From Gammaproteobacteria bacterium (GTDB lineage: Bacteria > Pseudomonadota > Gammaproteobacteria > Steroidobacterales > Steroidobacteraceae): a DNA stretch of 40,555 nt. Made by a program: the position numbers and the translations under genes. Below, in pieces: positions 7,785 to 17,791 of this stretch (the first letter of the stretch is position 1; every line of letters begins with the position of its first letter). The notes below the pieces were generated by a model. The model made no database searches and had not been told where the DNA came from. It worked only from the letters and a program-made list of their open reading frames with translations. Where the stretch lies: positions 1 to 40,555 of the forward strand of contig PLAH01000098.1 of the NCBI GenBank assembly GCA_003134045.1, written 5' to 3'.

Positions 7785-8834
7785 ATGATCCCGACCAAAG
7801 GTTATGCGGCAGCCAGCGCAAAGGCCGCCGTGGCACCGTACGATTTCACACGCCGCGAGCCCGGCCCCCATGACGTTCTGATCGACATCCGTTTCTGCGG
7901 CGTTTGTCATTCCGACATACATCAATCCCGCGATGAGTGGGGCGGTTCGATTTTCCCGATGGTCCCGGGGCACGAGATCGTCGGCGTCGTAGCGAAAACC
8001 GGCGGACAGGTCACGAAGTTTCGCCCCGGCGATCGCGTGGGGGTCGGCTGTTTCGTCGACTCGTGCCGTCGCTGCCACTACTGCACGCAGGGATTGGAGC
8101 AGTACTGCGCCGAGACGGCCACCCAAACCTATAACGCGCTGGAGCGGGACGGTAAGACACCCACCCTGGGCGGTTATTCGGATAAGATCGTCGTCGACGA
8201 GAACTACGTTCTGCGCATACCCGAGAACCTGCCGCTCGACGGCGCCGCGCCGCTGCTGTGCGCGGGCATCACGCTCTATTCGCCGCTCAGGCATTGGAAT
8301 GCCGGCCCCGGGAAGAAGGTTGCCATCGTCGGGCTCGGCGGTTTGGGCCACATGGGCGTCAAGCTCGCGCATGCTTTTGGCGCCGAGGTGACCGTGATCA
8401 GTCAATCCATGCGCAAAGAGGCGGAGGCGCGCCGCATGGGCGCCGATCACTTCTACGCTTCATCCGACGCGGCGACCTTTGCCAAGCTTGCAGGCCATTT
8501 CGACCTCGTCATCAATACGGTGTCGGCCGAAATAGACTGGAACCAATACCTGTCCTTGGTCAAGGTCGACGGCTCCATGGTCGTGGTGGGCGTTCCCGAA
8601 CACCAGGTGCCGATCGCCGCATTTTCCCTCATCGCGAAGCGCCGCAGCCTGTCCGGATCGATGATCGGCGGCATCCCGGAAACGCAGGAAATGCTGGATT
8701 TCTGCGCGAAACACGGCATCGTGTCGGACATCGAGATCACGCCCATTCAAAAGATCAACGAGGCATATGAGCGAATCCTGCGGAGCGATGTCCGCTATCG
8801 ATTTGTGATCGACATGGCCACCCTCACGGGCTGA
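7785..8834 (+). CDS. Zinc-dependent NADP-type alcohol dehydrogenase (cinnamyl-alcohol/YahK-like)
   Basis: This 349-residue medium-chain dehydrogenase has the catalytic zinc ligands Cys41 (CGVCHSD), His63 (PGHEIVG) and Cys159 (LLCAG). The structural zinc ligands are Cys94, Cys97, Cys100 and Cys108, and the nucleotide loop is GLGGLGHMG (183-191). The sequence following the second Rossmann strand (TVISQSMRK) resembles NADPH-dependent cinnamyl-alcohol-dehydrogenase-type enzymes. It would interconvert an aldehyde (perhaps aromatic) and its alcohol in the cytoplasm. It continues the plus-strand catabolic block, 88 bases after the CMD-like gene with a hairpin between. Confidence 0.92.
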   Translation: MIPTKGYAAASAKAAVAPYDFTRREPGPHDVLIDIRFCGVCHSDIHQSRDEWGGSIFPMVPGHEIVGVVAKTGGQVTKFRPGDRVGVGCFVDSCRRCHYCTQGLEQYCAETATQTYNALERDGKTPTLGGYSDKIVVDENYVLRIPENLPLDGAAPLLCAGITLYSPLRHWNAGPGKKVAIVGLGGLGHMGVKLAHAFGAEVTVISQSMRKEAEARRMGADHFYASSDAATFAKLAGHFDLVINTVSAEIDWNQYLSLVKVDGSMVVVGVPEHQVPIAAFSLIAKRRSLSGSMIGGIPETQEMLDFCAKHGIVSDIEITPIQKINEAYERILRSDVRYRFVIDMATLTG

Positions 8835-8847
8835 AGCGGTACTGTGA

Positions 8848-9072
8848 ACCGCACCGGACGCCATCCAGGGTCGATGCGATATCGGCGTGGTGGATAACAG
8901 CAGGCCCGTGGTGCACGCCCATGTGGTCCTCGGCGACCGGGATGGCGGAACCAAGGGCGGGCACCTTATGCATGCAGTGGCCTCGCCCACCGTGGAGATC
9001 TTCATTACCACGGGCGCGGCAGTCCTCAACAAGGAGCCGGATGCGGCATCCGGCATGACCTTATTCAAATAG
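8848..9072 (+). pseudogene. PPC/DUF296-domain protein, N-terminally truncated remnant
   Basis: After a TGA at 8845-8847 the frame reads VVHAHVVLGDRDGGTKGGHL, MHAVASPTVEIFITTG and MTLFK, ending in TAG at 9070-9072. This is the second half of the plant-and-prokaryote conserved (PPC/DUF296) fold, including the HxHxxLGDxDGxxxGGHL metal-site motif. No plausible start codon plus SD precedes it and the first half of the roughly 130-residue domain is missing. It overlaps the 3' end of the convergent MetE-like gene by 8 bases. A short expressed protein from GTG 8887 cannot be excluded. Confidence 0.6.
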
Positions 9073-10234
9073 CGCCCGCCCGTGGCGCGCGCAGCGGCCA
9101 AAGCCGTTCGGATGCGAGCGCCGCCCCTTCGACCAGCATGGCAAGTTTTTTATAGGATATTTCCGCATCCATTTTGCCGATGCCCGCGAACGTTCCGAAT
9201 CCGCAGTCCGTCCCTGCGATGATGCGGTCGCGGCCGACAATGTCCGCAAATTGCCCGATGCGTTGTGCGATGAGCTCCGGATGTTCCACGTAGTTGGACG
9301 TCGAGGTCAGTAGGCCGGGAATCAGAATTTTCTCTTCGGGAATCGAAGCGCTCTTCCAGACCGTCCACTCATGCGCGTGCCGCGGATTCGACGCTTCGAA
9401 TTGGATGCCGGAAGGTTTTGCTTTCAAGACGATCGGAAGGACTTTCTCGAGCGCGATGTCGTGATCGTGAGGTCCTTCGTAATTGCCCCAGCACAAATGC
9501 ATGCGTACCGACTCCGCGGGTACGTTGCGCAGGGCATGATTGAGCACTTCGACCTGATGCTCGGCTCGGGCCAGAAACTCCTCTTCGGTCAGATCCTGAA
9601 AGCCGGTGTGGCGCGCCATCGCAAGGTCGGGACAATCCAGCTGCAGGATGAAGCCGGCTTCCACGATGGCTTCATACTCGATCCGCATCGCTTCGCCGAT
9701 TGCCTCGACATAAGCGGAATGGGAAGAATAATGAGCGTTCGGCTGGAATGCGGCCACCACGCCCGGCGATGCAGCATTCAGAAATGCCGCCCCGGGCGCC
9801 GCCAAGTCAACCGCATCTCGCATGCGGCGAATGTCGCTGTTGAGATCGTCGTAGCCGGTGAACTCAATGTCGCCGATGCAGGATTCCCGCTTGAACGTCT
9901 GGCTCCCCGCGAATACGGCCATTCGGGCGCGGAATTCCGGATACGGCTGCAGATCGCGGGCAATCTGCCGCGGGCTGTCGCCGCCAAATCCCGACAGGCG
10001 ATCTTTGATGTAAGTGGCATAGCCGATTTTTGCCGTCTCGCCGTCGCTCACGATGTCGATGCCGAGCGCGGTCTGGCGCGCCACGACATCGCGAACCGCG
10101 CTCGACATGACCTGGTCGAATTCCGAGAGCGAGTATTCCTCGCCCTTTTCGCGATGGAACAGCATTTCTACGACCCGCGAACCGCGCGGCAGACTCCCCA
10201 CGTGAGTCGTCGGAATTCTGTCGGGTGATTTCAT
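9065..10234 (-). CDS. MetE-like (cobalamin-independent methionine synthase family) methyltransferase
   Basis: The 389-residue product starts at ATG 10234 behind GAGGAG. It has only the catalytic UROD/MetE-like barrel: TTHVGSLPR near the N-terminus and zinc-site residues matching MetE, namely His246 and Cys248 (RMHLCWGN), Glu280 (IQFEASN) and Cys344 (GTDCGFG). Full-length MetE is about 750 residues; this is one of the short family members whose methyl donor and acceptor are mostly unknown. It is the third gene of ligA-ligB-this gene, 42 bases after ligB. That suggests a methyl-group role in aromatic catabolism (for example methoxylated substrates), which is inference. Confidence 0.85.
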   Translation of the reverse strand: MKSPDRIPTTHVGSLPRGSRVVEMLFHREKGEEYSLSEFDQVMSSAVRDVVARQTALGIDIVSDGETAKIGYATYIKDRLSGFGGDSPRQIARDLQPYPEFRARMAVFAGSQTFKRESCIGDIEFTGYDDLNSDIRRMRDAVDLAAPGAAFLNAASPGVVAAFQPNAHYSSHSAYVEAIGEAMRIEYEAIVEAGFILQLDCPDLAMARHTGFQDLTEEEFLARAEHQVEVLNHALRNVPAESVRMHLCWGNYEGPHDHDIALEKVLPIVLKAKPSGIQFEASNPRHAHEWTVWKSASIPEEKILIPGLLTSTSNYVEHPELIAQRIGQFADIVGRDRIIAGTDCGFGTFAGIGKMDAEISYKKLAMLVEGAALASERLWPLRAPRAGAI

Positions 10235-10276
10235 TGCAACTCCTCGGCTAGATTGGCGGCCCGTGCCGCGCTGCGG

Positions 10277-11508
<1,232 letters not shown>

Positions 11509-11619
11509 TTAGAGCCCCCCGATCGTTTCCGCCATTCCAACGGCGTGGCCTTTGGGATCCCATTCTAATCACTTCGGATCCTGCCCGCAATTGAACGGGT
11601 ACGCCCGGACGGTGCACGC

Positions 11620-12336
11620 TCACTTCGATGCCGCAACGCGCCCCGGAGCACCGCGGCTGACCACCTGGAATCCGACGATGTTGATGCTCTCTTTTGCCGC
11701 CATGGCATGCTCCCTCATCAGCGCTTCGGCACGGGCGCCATGCCCCGATTCCAGAGCGGCGAATATGCAACGGTGTTGACGGTGGGCGTAATACAGTAGG
11801 TCGTACATTCGATCGAGATCGAATTTGTCGAACGCCAGGGCGCTGGCGCCCGCAAAGGGAATCCGGCTGTTGCGCTCGATCGCGTCGCTCAATATCGAGC
11901 TATCGGCGGCGGCCGCTATCAACTCGTGGAAACGAGAATTCATTGCCGCATACGTAGCCTCGTCTTCCTCCGTAACGCAGCGCTTCGCGAAGATTGCGTC
12001 GCCGTCCTCCAAGCAAGCGCGCATTTCGCGCGAGAAACCCTTGGTCGTACCCTGCTCCGCGACGCGACGCACCGCCATCCCCTCCAGGACGGCCCGCAGG
12101 TCGATGGCATCGGTGATGTCCGCCGCGGTGAATGAACGTACGACGAACCCACGCGTCCGATGCTCCATCAAGAGGCCTTCCTGTGCCAGCAGGGGAAGCG
12201 CCTGCCTGACCGGGGTTCTGGACGTTCCCAATATTTCCGCCAGAGGCGCTTCCGCGACACGCTGTCCGGGAGCGATTTCCCCTCTCAGGATCATCTCGCG
12301 GATCCGTACAACTGCGTGGGTCAGCGTGTCATTCAC
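11620..12336 (-). CDS. GntR-family transcriptional regulator (FCD/FadR subfamily)
   Basis: The 238-residue product starts at GTG 12336 with GGAAA about 8 bases upstream. Residues 1-70 are the winged helix (LAEILGTSRTPVRQALPLLAQEGLL). Residues 80-220 are the all-helical FCD ligand domain, with metal/ligand-site positions in DLRAVLEGMAVR, NSRFHELIAAA and YAHRQHRCIFAALESG. FCD-type GntR proteins such as VanR-like regulators often repress aromatic or sugar-acid catabolism. It lies directly upstream of, and on the same strand as, ligAB (111-base gap), so it may control that operon. No distinct operator could be assigned in the 111-base gap. Confidence 0.92.
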   Translation of the reverse strand: MNDTLTHAVVRIREMILRGEIAPGQRVAEAPLAEILGTSRTPVRQALPLLAQEGLLMEHRTRGFVVRSFTAADITDAIDLRAVLEGMAVRRVAEQGTTKGFSREMRACLEDGDAIFAKRCVTEEDEATYAAMNSRFHELIAAAADSSILSDAIERNSRIPFAGASALAFDKFDLDRMYDLLYYAHRQHRCIFAALESGHGARAEALMREHAMAAKESINIVGFQVVSRGAPGRVAASK

Positions 12337-12475
12337 AACGAGTTTCCGCTAAAGTTTCCCGCCACACACTGAAGCGGCTTACCCTCGCATGGCGACCGAA
12401 AGTGTAATGTGAGGAGCACTGGCAGATGTACCGATTTCCCGTGTCTTCGGTAATCGACGTCGGAGAAAACTCGAA

Positions 12476-12512
12476 GCGATGACGAACCGAACTTCGTGGT
12501 CGCTCTTTTTTT
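12476..12512 (+). terminator. Intrinsic terminator in the leader of the TPR/OGT-like gene
   Basis: The stem GCGA-TG-ACGAA / TTCGT-GG-TCGC (12476-12503) has loop CCGAAC and is followed by TCTTTTTTT (12504-12512). It lies on plus, but no plus-strand gene ends before it; the gene to the left runs the other way. It is therefore either a leader attenuator for the gene starting at 12570 or the 3' end of a small transcript from 12337-12475. An alternative stem, CGAAG (12472-12476) with CTTCG (12492-12496), would disrupt the terminator. Confidence 0.6.
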
Positions 12513-12569
12513 CAAGTGTCTGCGATGGGTCCTGCAATGTCAATGGGCTGGATGAGGGAGGAGACACCG

Positions 12570-14822
12570 GTGGCGCAGGATGCATCGCGGGGAGTAAACG
12601 AGTCGTTCGCCGCCGCGTTACGGCTTCATCAGGCCGGACACCTGGGCGAGGCGGAAGGTCTTTACCGGCAGATTTTGCAGACCGACCCGCGCCACAGCGA
12701 CGCCCTGCATTTTCTGGGCGTTCTCGCCCACCAGACCGGCCGCAATGAATTCGCGGCGGAGCTGATCGGCAAAGCCATCGCGCAGAACGGCCGAGTGCCG
12801 GTTTTCCATAACAACCTCGGCAACGTCTTCAAGGCTCAAGGCAAATTGGAGGCGGCGGCCGCTTCATACGGGCGGGCACTGGGCCAGAAACCGGACTACG
12901 CCGCCGCCTATTACAACTTGGGGCTCGTCCTGCAGGCGCAGGACAAGCTGGAAGAGGCCGCGGCGTCTTACACGCGGGCGATAGCCTGCCAACCGAACTA
13001 TGCCGACGCGCACGGCAACCTCGGCAATATCCTGCAGGCGCAGGGGAAGTTGGAGGCAGCCGTCGCGTGCTACCGCCGGGCGCTCCGCCATCGGCCGGAT
13101 TATGCCGAGGCGCACGGCAACCTCGGCAATGTCCTCAAGGCTCAGGGCAGGCTCGATGAGGCGCTCGCCTCTTACGGCAGGGCGTTGAACCTCAAGCCGA
13201 ACTATGCCGAGGCGCACAACAACCTGGGGATTCTCCTCCTCGAGCAGGGCCGGATCGACGAGGCGGCGGCCTCGTACGCCAAGGCATTGGCGTGCAAGCC
13301 AGATTACGCCGAGGCGCACAACAATCTCGGCAACGCATTGAAGGAACAAGGCCGAGCGGCTGAGGCGGCGGCTTCATTCGAGCGTGCATTGGCTCTCGAG
13401 CCGGACTACGCCGAGGCCCGGATGGGATTGGCCATTGCGGCGATTCCGATCTTCGCCGCCACCGTCGAGGAGAGCGCCGGTGCGACCGGGAAATTCATGC
13501 GATCAGTCGATGAACTGACCGCATGGAGCGCCGCCAATCCCGGAAAGCTGGGAAGATCCGTGGGCGGCAATCAACCGTTTTATCTGGCGTATAGACCGGG
13601 GGATGTGGGTGGTCTGCTATCCCGCTATGGCGACCTGGTCTGCGCTGCGGCGGCGATTCATCGGCCGCAGCAGGCGCATCGCAACCGCACCGTCCAACCG
13701 CGAGATCGCATACGCATGGTGATCGTGAGCGGACAAGTGCGGCAACACCCGGTATGGGAGGTAATCTTGCGCGGCATCATCGCTCACAGGGATCGCCGAC
13801 GCGTCGAGATTTTTCTCTATCACACGGGTTCGATCGTCGACGATGAAACGGTTTGGGCGAGATCGCAGGTCGATCGCTTCGTACAGGGACCCAAGCCGGC
13901 GAAAGCGTGGCTGGATGAGATCGCGCAAGATCGTCCCGACGTGATGTTCTACCCCGAAGTGGGCATGGACCCTGTCTCGTGCGCATTGGCTGCCCTGCGG
14001 CTGGCGCCGCTGCAAGTTGCAGGCTGGGGACATCCGGTAACGACGGGGCTGCCGACCATGGACTTATTCCTGTCCGGAGAACTTCTGGAAGGACGAGGGG
14101 CCGACAGGCATTATCGCGAGAAGCTCGTTCGGTTGCCCGGAACCGGCGTCTGCACGGAATTGACGCCTGCCCCACCGCAGCCCTGGGCGGGTCCGGTTCG
14201 GCAACCCGGCACCGTCCGCTTCGCCTTGTGCCAGCAGCCGATCAAATTCGATCCGGCGGACGATGCTCTCTTCGCCCGCATCGCCAAGGCCGCCGGCCCG
14301 TGTGAATTCTGGCTGGCGTCGCCGCAAAAGCTTCATTGGGCCACGGCAAAGCTGCATGCTCGGCTTGCCGCCGCGCTGCGCGCCGAAGGACTCGATCCCG
14401 CTGCGTATCTGCGGGTGACGGCGTGGCTGCCGCGTGGCCAATTTGCCGGCTTCTTGGACGAGATGGATATTTATTTGGACTGCCCTGCCTTCTCCGGTTA
14501 CACCACCGCTCGGCAAGCCGTGCATCGCGGTTTGCCGATTGTCACGCTGGAAGGAGATTTCCTGCGGCAGCGCCTGGCGGCAGGCTTGTTGCGGCAAATC
14601 GGAATTACCGATGGGGTCGCCTCGGACCGCGACGAGTATGTGGACATCGCCGTTCGTTGGGCGCGGGAACGGCGCCGGTCCGGCCAGTGGGCCGCTCGAC
14701 GTGCCTCGATCCGTCGAGCGGCACCCGCCGCGGACGGCAATCGATCGGCCGTGAATGCCTTGGAGCGAACGTTGATCGACGCTGCCATCGCGCGCGCCGC
14801 GGATCCGGCAACGCGGCCGTGA
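12570..14822 (+). CDS. TPR-repeat protein with O-GlcNAc-transferase (SPINDLY-like) domain
   Basis: GTG 12570 is preferred over upstream ATGs because AGGGAGGAG (12555-12563) sits 6 bases before it; the product is 750 residues. The N-terminal half has two divergent and then six very similar 34-residue tetratricopeptide repeats, with NNLGN starts at 12809 and every 102 bases after. The C-terminal half resembles the GT41 glycosyltransferase family: IRMVIVSGQVRQHPVW, LAPLQVAGWGHPVTTGLPT, the UDP-site-like CQQPIKFDP, and DIYLDCPAFSGYTTARQAVHRGLPIVTLEG. Bacterial relatives transfer sugars to proteins, or are untested. The TPR superhelix would choose the acceptor. Cytoplasmic; no signal peptide. Confidence 0.87.
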   Translation: MAQDASRGVNESFAAALRLHQAGHLGEAEGLYRQILQTDPRHSDALHFLGVLAHQTGRNEFAAELIGKAIAQNGRVPVFHNNLGNVFKAQGKLEAAAASYGRALGQKPDYAAAYYNLGLVLQAQDKLEEAAASYTRAIACQPNYADAHGNLGNILQAQGKLEAAVACYRRALRHRPDYAEAHGNLGNVLKAQGRLDEALASYGRALNLKPNYAEAHNNLGILLLEQGRIDEAAASYAKALACKPDYAEAHNNLGNALKEQGRAAEAAASFERALALEPDYAEARMGLAIAAIPIFAATVEESAGATGKFMRSVDELTAWSAANPGKLGRSVGGNQPFYLAYRPGDVGGLLSRYGDLVCAAAAIHRPQQAHRNRTVQPRDRIRMVIVSGQVRQHPVWEVILRGIIAHRDRRRVEIFLYHTGSIVDDETVWARSQVDRFVQGPKPAKAWLDEIAQDRPDVMFYPEVGMDPVSCALAALRLAPLQVAGWGHPVTTGLPTMDLFLSGELLEGRGADRHYREKLVRLPGTGVCTELTPAPPQPWAGPVRQPGTVRFALCQQPIKFDPADDALFARIAKAAGPCEFWLASPQKLHWATAKLHARLAAALRAEGLDPAAYLRVTAWLPRGQFAGFLDEMDIYLDCPAFSGYTTARQAVHRGLPIVTLEGDFLRQRLAAGLLRQIGITDGVASDRDEYVDIAVRWARERRRSGQWAARRASIRRAAPAADGNRSAVNALERTLIDAAIARAADPATRP
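12809..13430 (+). repeat. Six 102-bp tandem TPR-coding repeats
   Basis: Units starting at 12809, 12911, 13013, 13115, 13217 and 13319 share long blocks of near-identical DNA, for example the segment coding DYAEAHNNLGN. Silent differences are few between units 3-6, which suggests recent duplication or gene conversion inside the array. Confidence 0.8.
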
Positions 14823-14923
14823 GCGCGAGCGGAGTTGCACGCGAGACGCGGGGAGACTCACTCGCGCACGCGGTCATAAAGGATTAGGCTAGGCACCTCG
14901 CCAGCGGCACCGAGGAGTAGCAC

Positions 14924-15292
14924 GTGATTGCACACATCTCATTGTCGATCAGCAACTATCCCCGATCGAAGACCTTCTATACGAAGGTGCTTTCCGCTCT
15001 CGGGTATACCAACAACATGGAGTACGGCGAGGCTGCGGGCTTCAATGACGGCGAGAACACCGACTTCTGGATCAGCAAGACGAAATCGGTGGTGCCAACG
15101 CACGTCGCATTTCAGGCTACCGGCCGCAAGCAGGTGGCGGCGTTTCACAAGGCCGGCCTGGCCGCCGGCGGCAAAGACAACGGCGCCCCTGGATATCGCG
15201 ACTATTCTCCCGGCTACTACGCCGCCTTCATACTCGATCCGGATGGCAACAACATCGAAGCGGTCTGGTACGACGACAGCAAGGCCGAGTGA
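14924..15292 (+). CDS. VOC (glyoxalase/bleomycin-resistance-like) superfamily protein
   Basis: The 122-residue product starts at GTG 14924 with GAGGAG 8-13 bases upstream. It has the paired beta-alpha-beta-beta-beta units of the vicinal oxygen chelate fold: IAHISLSISNYPRSKTFYTKVLSALGY near the start and YYAAFILDPDGNNIEAVWYD at the end. Possible metal ligands are His4, the Glu of NNIEAVW and His in THVAFQA. Family functions range from glyoxalase to dioxygenase to resistance proteins; none can be assigned. Confidence 0.85.
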   Translation: MIAHISLSISNYPRSKTFYTKVLSALGYTNNMEYGEAAGFNDGENTDFWISKTKSVVPTHVAFQATGRKQVAAFHKAGLAAGGKDNGAPGYRDYSPGYYAAFILDPDGNNIEAVWYDDSKAE

Positions 15293-15302
15293 GCCCGATG
15301 GC

Positions 15303-16958
15303 TCATATCTCGTTGCGCCGTGCGAATTGCCCGATGTAGTCCCCGGCCCGAAACGCGAGCGCCTGAATGGTCATGGTCGGTTGCCCGCGTCCGGAAGTCA
15401 CGAAACTCGAGCCGTCGCACAGGAACAGATTCGGCACATCGTGGGTGCGGTGGTACTTGTCGATCACCGAGGTCGACGGGTCGTTCCCCATGCGCGCCGT
15501 ACCCAACAAATGGACGCCGCCGGTGTTTTCCGAAATCGCGTCCCGCCAGATCTTTTTCGCCCCGGCGGCCTCCACGATCTCATACGACCGGTCCTGAAAG
15601 AATTTCGCCGTCGCCATATCGTCGGGATGATCCTTGTACGTCACGCGTATCGCAGGAATCCCCCACGCATCCTTGAGCACCGGGTCGATGCTGACGCTGT
15701 TCGACTCCACGGGAAGCGATGTCGTGTGGCCGGTGGAGGCCATGGTGCGGGTAAAGCCTTCCAGCCTATCCTTGAACTCCTGACCCCAGCTGGGTAAATC
15801 GCCGCCCGAGTCCATGGCCCAGATCGCCGGCTGCGGATTGATGCGCGCGTCGATACCGCCGCCGCCATAGAAGCCGCGCTTCGGGTCCGAATCGTAGAAA
15901 TCGTGCAGGATCCGGGTCACCTGCACGCTCTTGTACTCGTTGAGTTCGTGCTCGAACACGCCTTGCACGCCCGACCCTTGATTGAACATCAGATGCTTGC
16001 CGACCATGCCGCTCGAATTGGCCAATCCCTGCGCAAAGCGGTTGCTGGTCGAGTTGAGCAGCAGGCGCGAGGTCTCGGCGCCGTTGGCCGACAGCACGAC
16101 GGCCTTGGCCGGCTGAAAATGCTCGCGCTTGTCGCTGTCGAAATAATGAACGCCGGTGGCGCGGCCCTTGGCGTCGGTCTCGACCCGAAACACGTAACTT
16201 AAAGATCTGACTTCGCAAAGACCCGTCGCTTCCGCCTCCGGAATCGAGGTGTACAGCGATGAGGACTTGGCACGCGCTTCGCAGCCGAAACCCATGCAAA
16301 AGCCGCAATTGATGCAGGCTGACCGGCCCCGATAGGGCTGCGACGCGATCGCCATCGGGGCGGGAAACGGATGCAAACCGAGTTTGCGGGCGCCCTGTTC
16401 GAAAAGCACACCGGAGGATTTCACCGGCAGCGGCGGCATGGGATAGGGTTTGCTGCGCGGCGGATCGAAGGGACTCGCATGGGCCAGACCCGATACGCCT
16501 ACCTCCCACTCGACTTTGGTGTAATAGGGCTCGAGTTCTTGATAGGTGATCGGCCAATCGGCAAATGCCGTTCCGGAAATGCTGCCGAGCACGCTGCGCT
16601 CGTGGAAATCGATTTCATGGAAGCGCCAAAAATTCGCGGTGTAGTGGACGCTGCTGCCGCCCACCAGGCGCGCATAAGTCGCGGGCAGCATACTACCCAT
16701 CGGCTGCGTTGCCGTCTCGCTCGGCAGCTTTCTGAATGTCTGCGGACTGTGCTTGGGTCCGTTGGTAATGCCGTTCATGAAGAAGTATTTGAATTCATCA
16801 TGCTCGAAATCGGCCGGCCCCAGCTGCGGCCCCTGTTCGAACACCAGGACGGTACACCCGGCGCGGGACAATTCCCGCGCCATCACGCCGCCGGCCGCCC
16901 CTGAACCCACCACGACGAAATCGACCATCTCGCCGGGTTTGAATTGGCGGCCGGTCAC
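15303..16958 (-). CDS. GMC-family FAD oxidoreductase (gluconate 2-dehydrogenase-like large subunit)
   Basis: The 551-residue product has the N-terminal FAD fold (VVVGSGAAGGVMARELSRAG, 16-35), the GGSSVHYTANFWR segment and a C-terminal GMC_oxred_C domain (HLLGTARMG, then NLFLCDGSSFVTSGRGQPTMTIQALAFRA). An insert with Cys215, Cys218, Cys221 and Cys226 (CINCGFCMGFGC) resembles the iron-sulfur-type cysteine cluster of FAD glucose/gluconate dehydrogenase large subunits. It overlaps the upstream subunit-3 gene by 4 bases (ATGA). The pair should form a Tat-exported periplasmic alcohol/sugar-acid dehydrogenase. The usual cytochrome c subunit gene is not adjacent. Confidence 0.9.
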   Translation of the reverse strand: MTGRQFKPGEMVDFVVVGSGAAGGVMARELSRAGCTVLVFEQGPQLGPADFEHDEFKYFFMNGITNGPKHSPQTFRKLPSETATQPMGSMLPATYARLVGGSSVHYTANFWRFHEIDFHERSVLGSISGTAFADWPITYQELEPYYTKVEWEVGVSGLAHASPFDPPRSKPYPMPPLPVKSSGVLFEQGARKLGLHPFPAPMAIASQPYRGRSACINCGFCMGFGCEARAKSSSLYTSIPEAEATGLCEVRSLSYVFRVETDAKGRATGVHYFDSDKREHFQPAKAVVLSANGAETSRLLLNSTSNRFAQGLANSSGMVGKHLMFNQGSGVQGVFEHELNEYKSVQVTRILHDFYDSDPKRGFYGGGGIDARINPQPAIWAMDSGGDLPSWGQEFKDRLEGFTRTMASTGHTTSLPVESNSVSIDPVLKDAWGIPAIRVTYKDHPDDMATAKFFQDRSYEIVEAAGAKKIWRDAISENTGGVHLLGTARMGNDPSTSVIDKYHRTHDVPNLFLCDGSSFVTSGRGQPTMTIQALAFRAGDYIGQFARRNEI

Positions 16959-17590
16959 GAGCGATTCTCCGAGTAGGGAACGAAGCCCGTGTACCGGGCA
17001 TCGTAATAGCCGAAGGGCGGCGTGAATGCATGCTGATCCACGAAGCCCAGCAATTTCCAGCCGGATCCTCGGTAGTTGCCGCCGTATTTCGGCGACGTGA
17101 ACATGCCGAGTACGGTCAGCATACGGGTCATCTCGAAGAACGAATCCTTGTCCGCCGTCTTCAAAAACGCCAGCTGGGTGGCGAAGTCGGCGGAGCCGAA
17201 CGATGACAGCGTAGGATGGGCGGCGCGAAATGCTCCCTGAAATTCAGCGAGCCCGCGACGATACCCGGGCGCCATTCCGGCAAGATAGGTCGACAGAGAG
17301 CGGTCGATGAAATACACCGCGTGCGCTTCACGGGCGCCGGGCGTGGCGCCGCTCGGCACGATCTGGGCGCAAATCGCCTCGACGTCGGCCGCATCGGAGG
17401 AATTCAAGAAGTCGAAACGCGGTGGCGCAGTATCCGTCGCTACCTGCTCGGCGTGATGCGCCGCCGCCGCGATGGACGGCCACTGCGCCGCAACCCACAG
17501 GCTCGTCAACATCCCGCCGCCCGAGAGCAAGAACGCCCGCCGTGAAGACTCGCCTGGATCGCCGTCGGACTTTTCCATTTCCCCTCGCAT
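16955..17590 (-). CDS. Gluconate 2-dehydrogenase subunit 3 family protein, Tat-exported
   Basis: I take ATG 17590 (211 residues); ATG 17578, with GAGGGGA immediately upstream, is an alternative. A -10-like TATATT at 17620-17615 argues against a start further upstream. The twin-arginine motif SRRAFLLSGGG precedes a hydrophobic stretch ending near SIAAAA. The body carries the subunit-3 pattern DVEAICAQIVPSGATPGAREAHAVYFIDRSL and GGNYRGSGWKLLGF near the C-terminus. This subunit chaperones the cofactor-containing GMC partner through the Tat system. It is the promoter-proximal gene of a two-gene operon. Confidence 0.88.
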   Translation of the reverse strand: MRGEMEKSDGDPGESSRRAFLLSGGGMLTSLWVAAQWPSIAAAAHHAEQVATDTAPPRFDFLNSSDAADVEAICAQIVPSGATPGAREAHAVYFIDRSLSTYLAGMAPGYRRGLAEFQGAFRAAHPTLSSFGSADFATQLAFLKTADKDSFFEMTRMLTVLGMFTSPKYGGNYRGSGWKLLGFVDQHAFTPPFGYYDARYTGFVPYSENRS

Positions 17591-17791
17591 TGTCTGGAGT
17601 CCCCTCGCGCTTTGAATATACACGATACGGGGATTTTGGCTAAGTGGCCTTGGACCACCGCCGCCCCGAGGCCTGCCTGTAGCGGCCTACGCTCAAACGC
17701 GCCCTCATCCGGCTGCTTCGGCGGAGCGAAGCCAAACATCCGATTTCTCGACATGCGATGATATTGGTTCTGTAGATAAGGCCGTTCTAAA

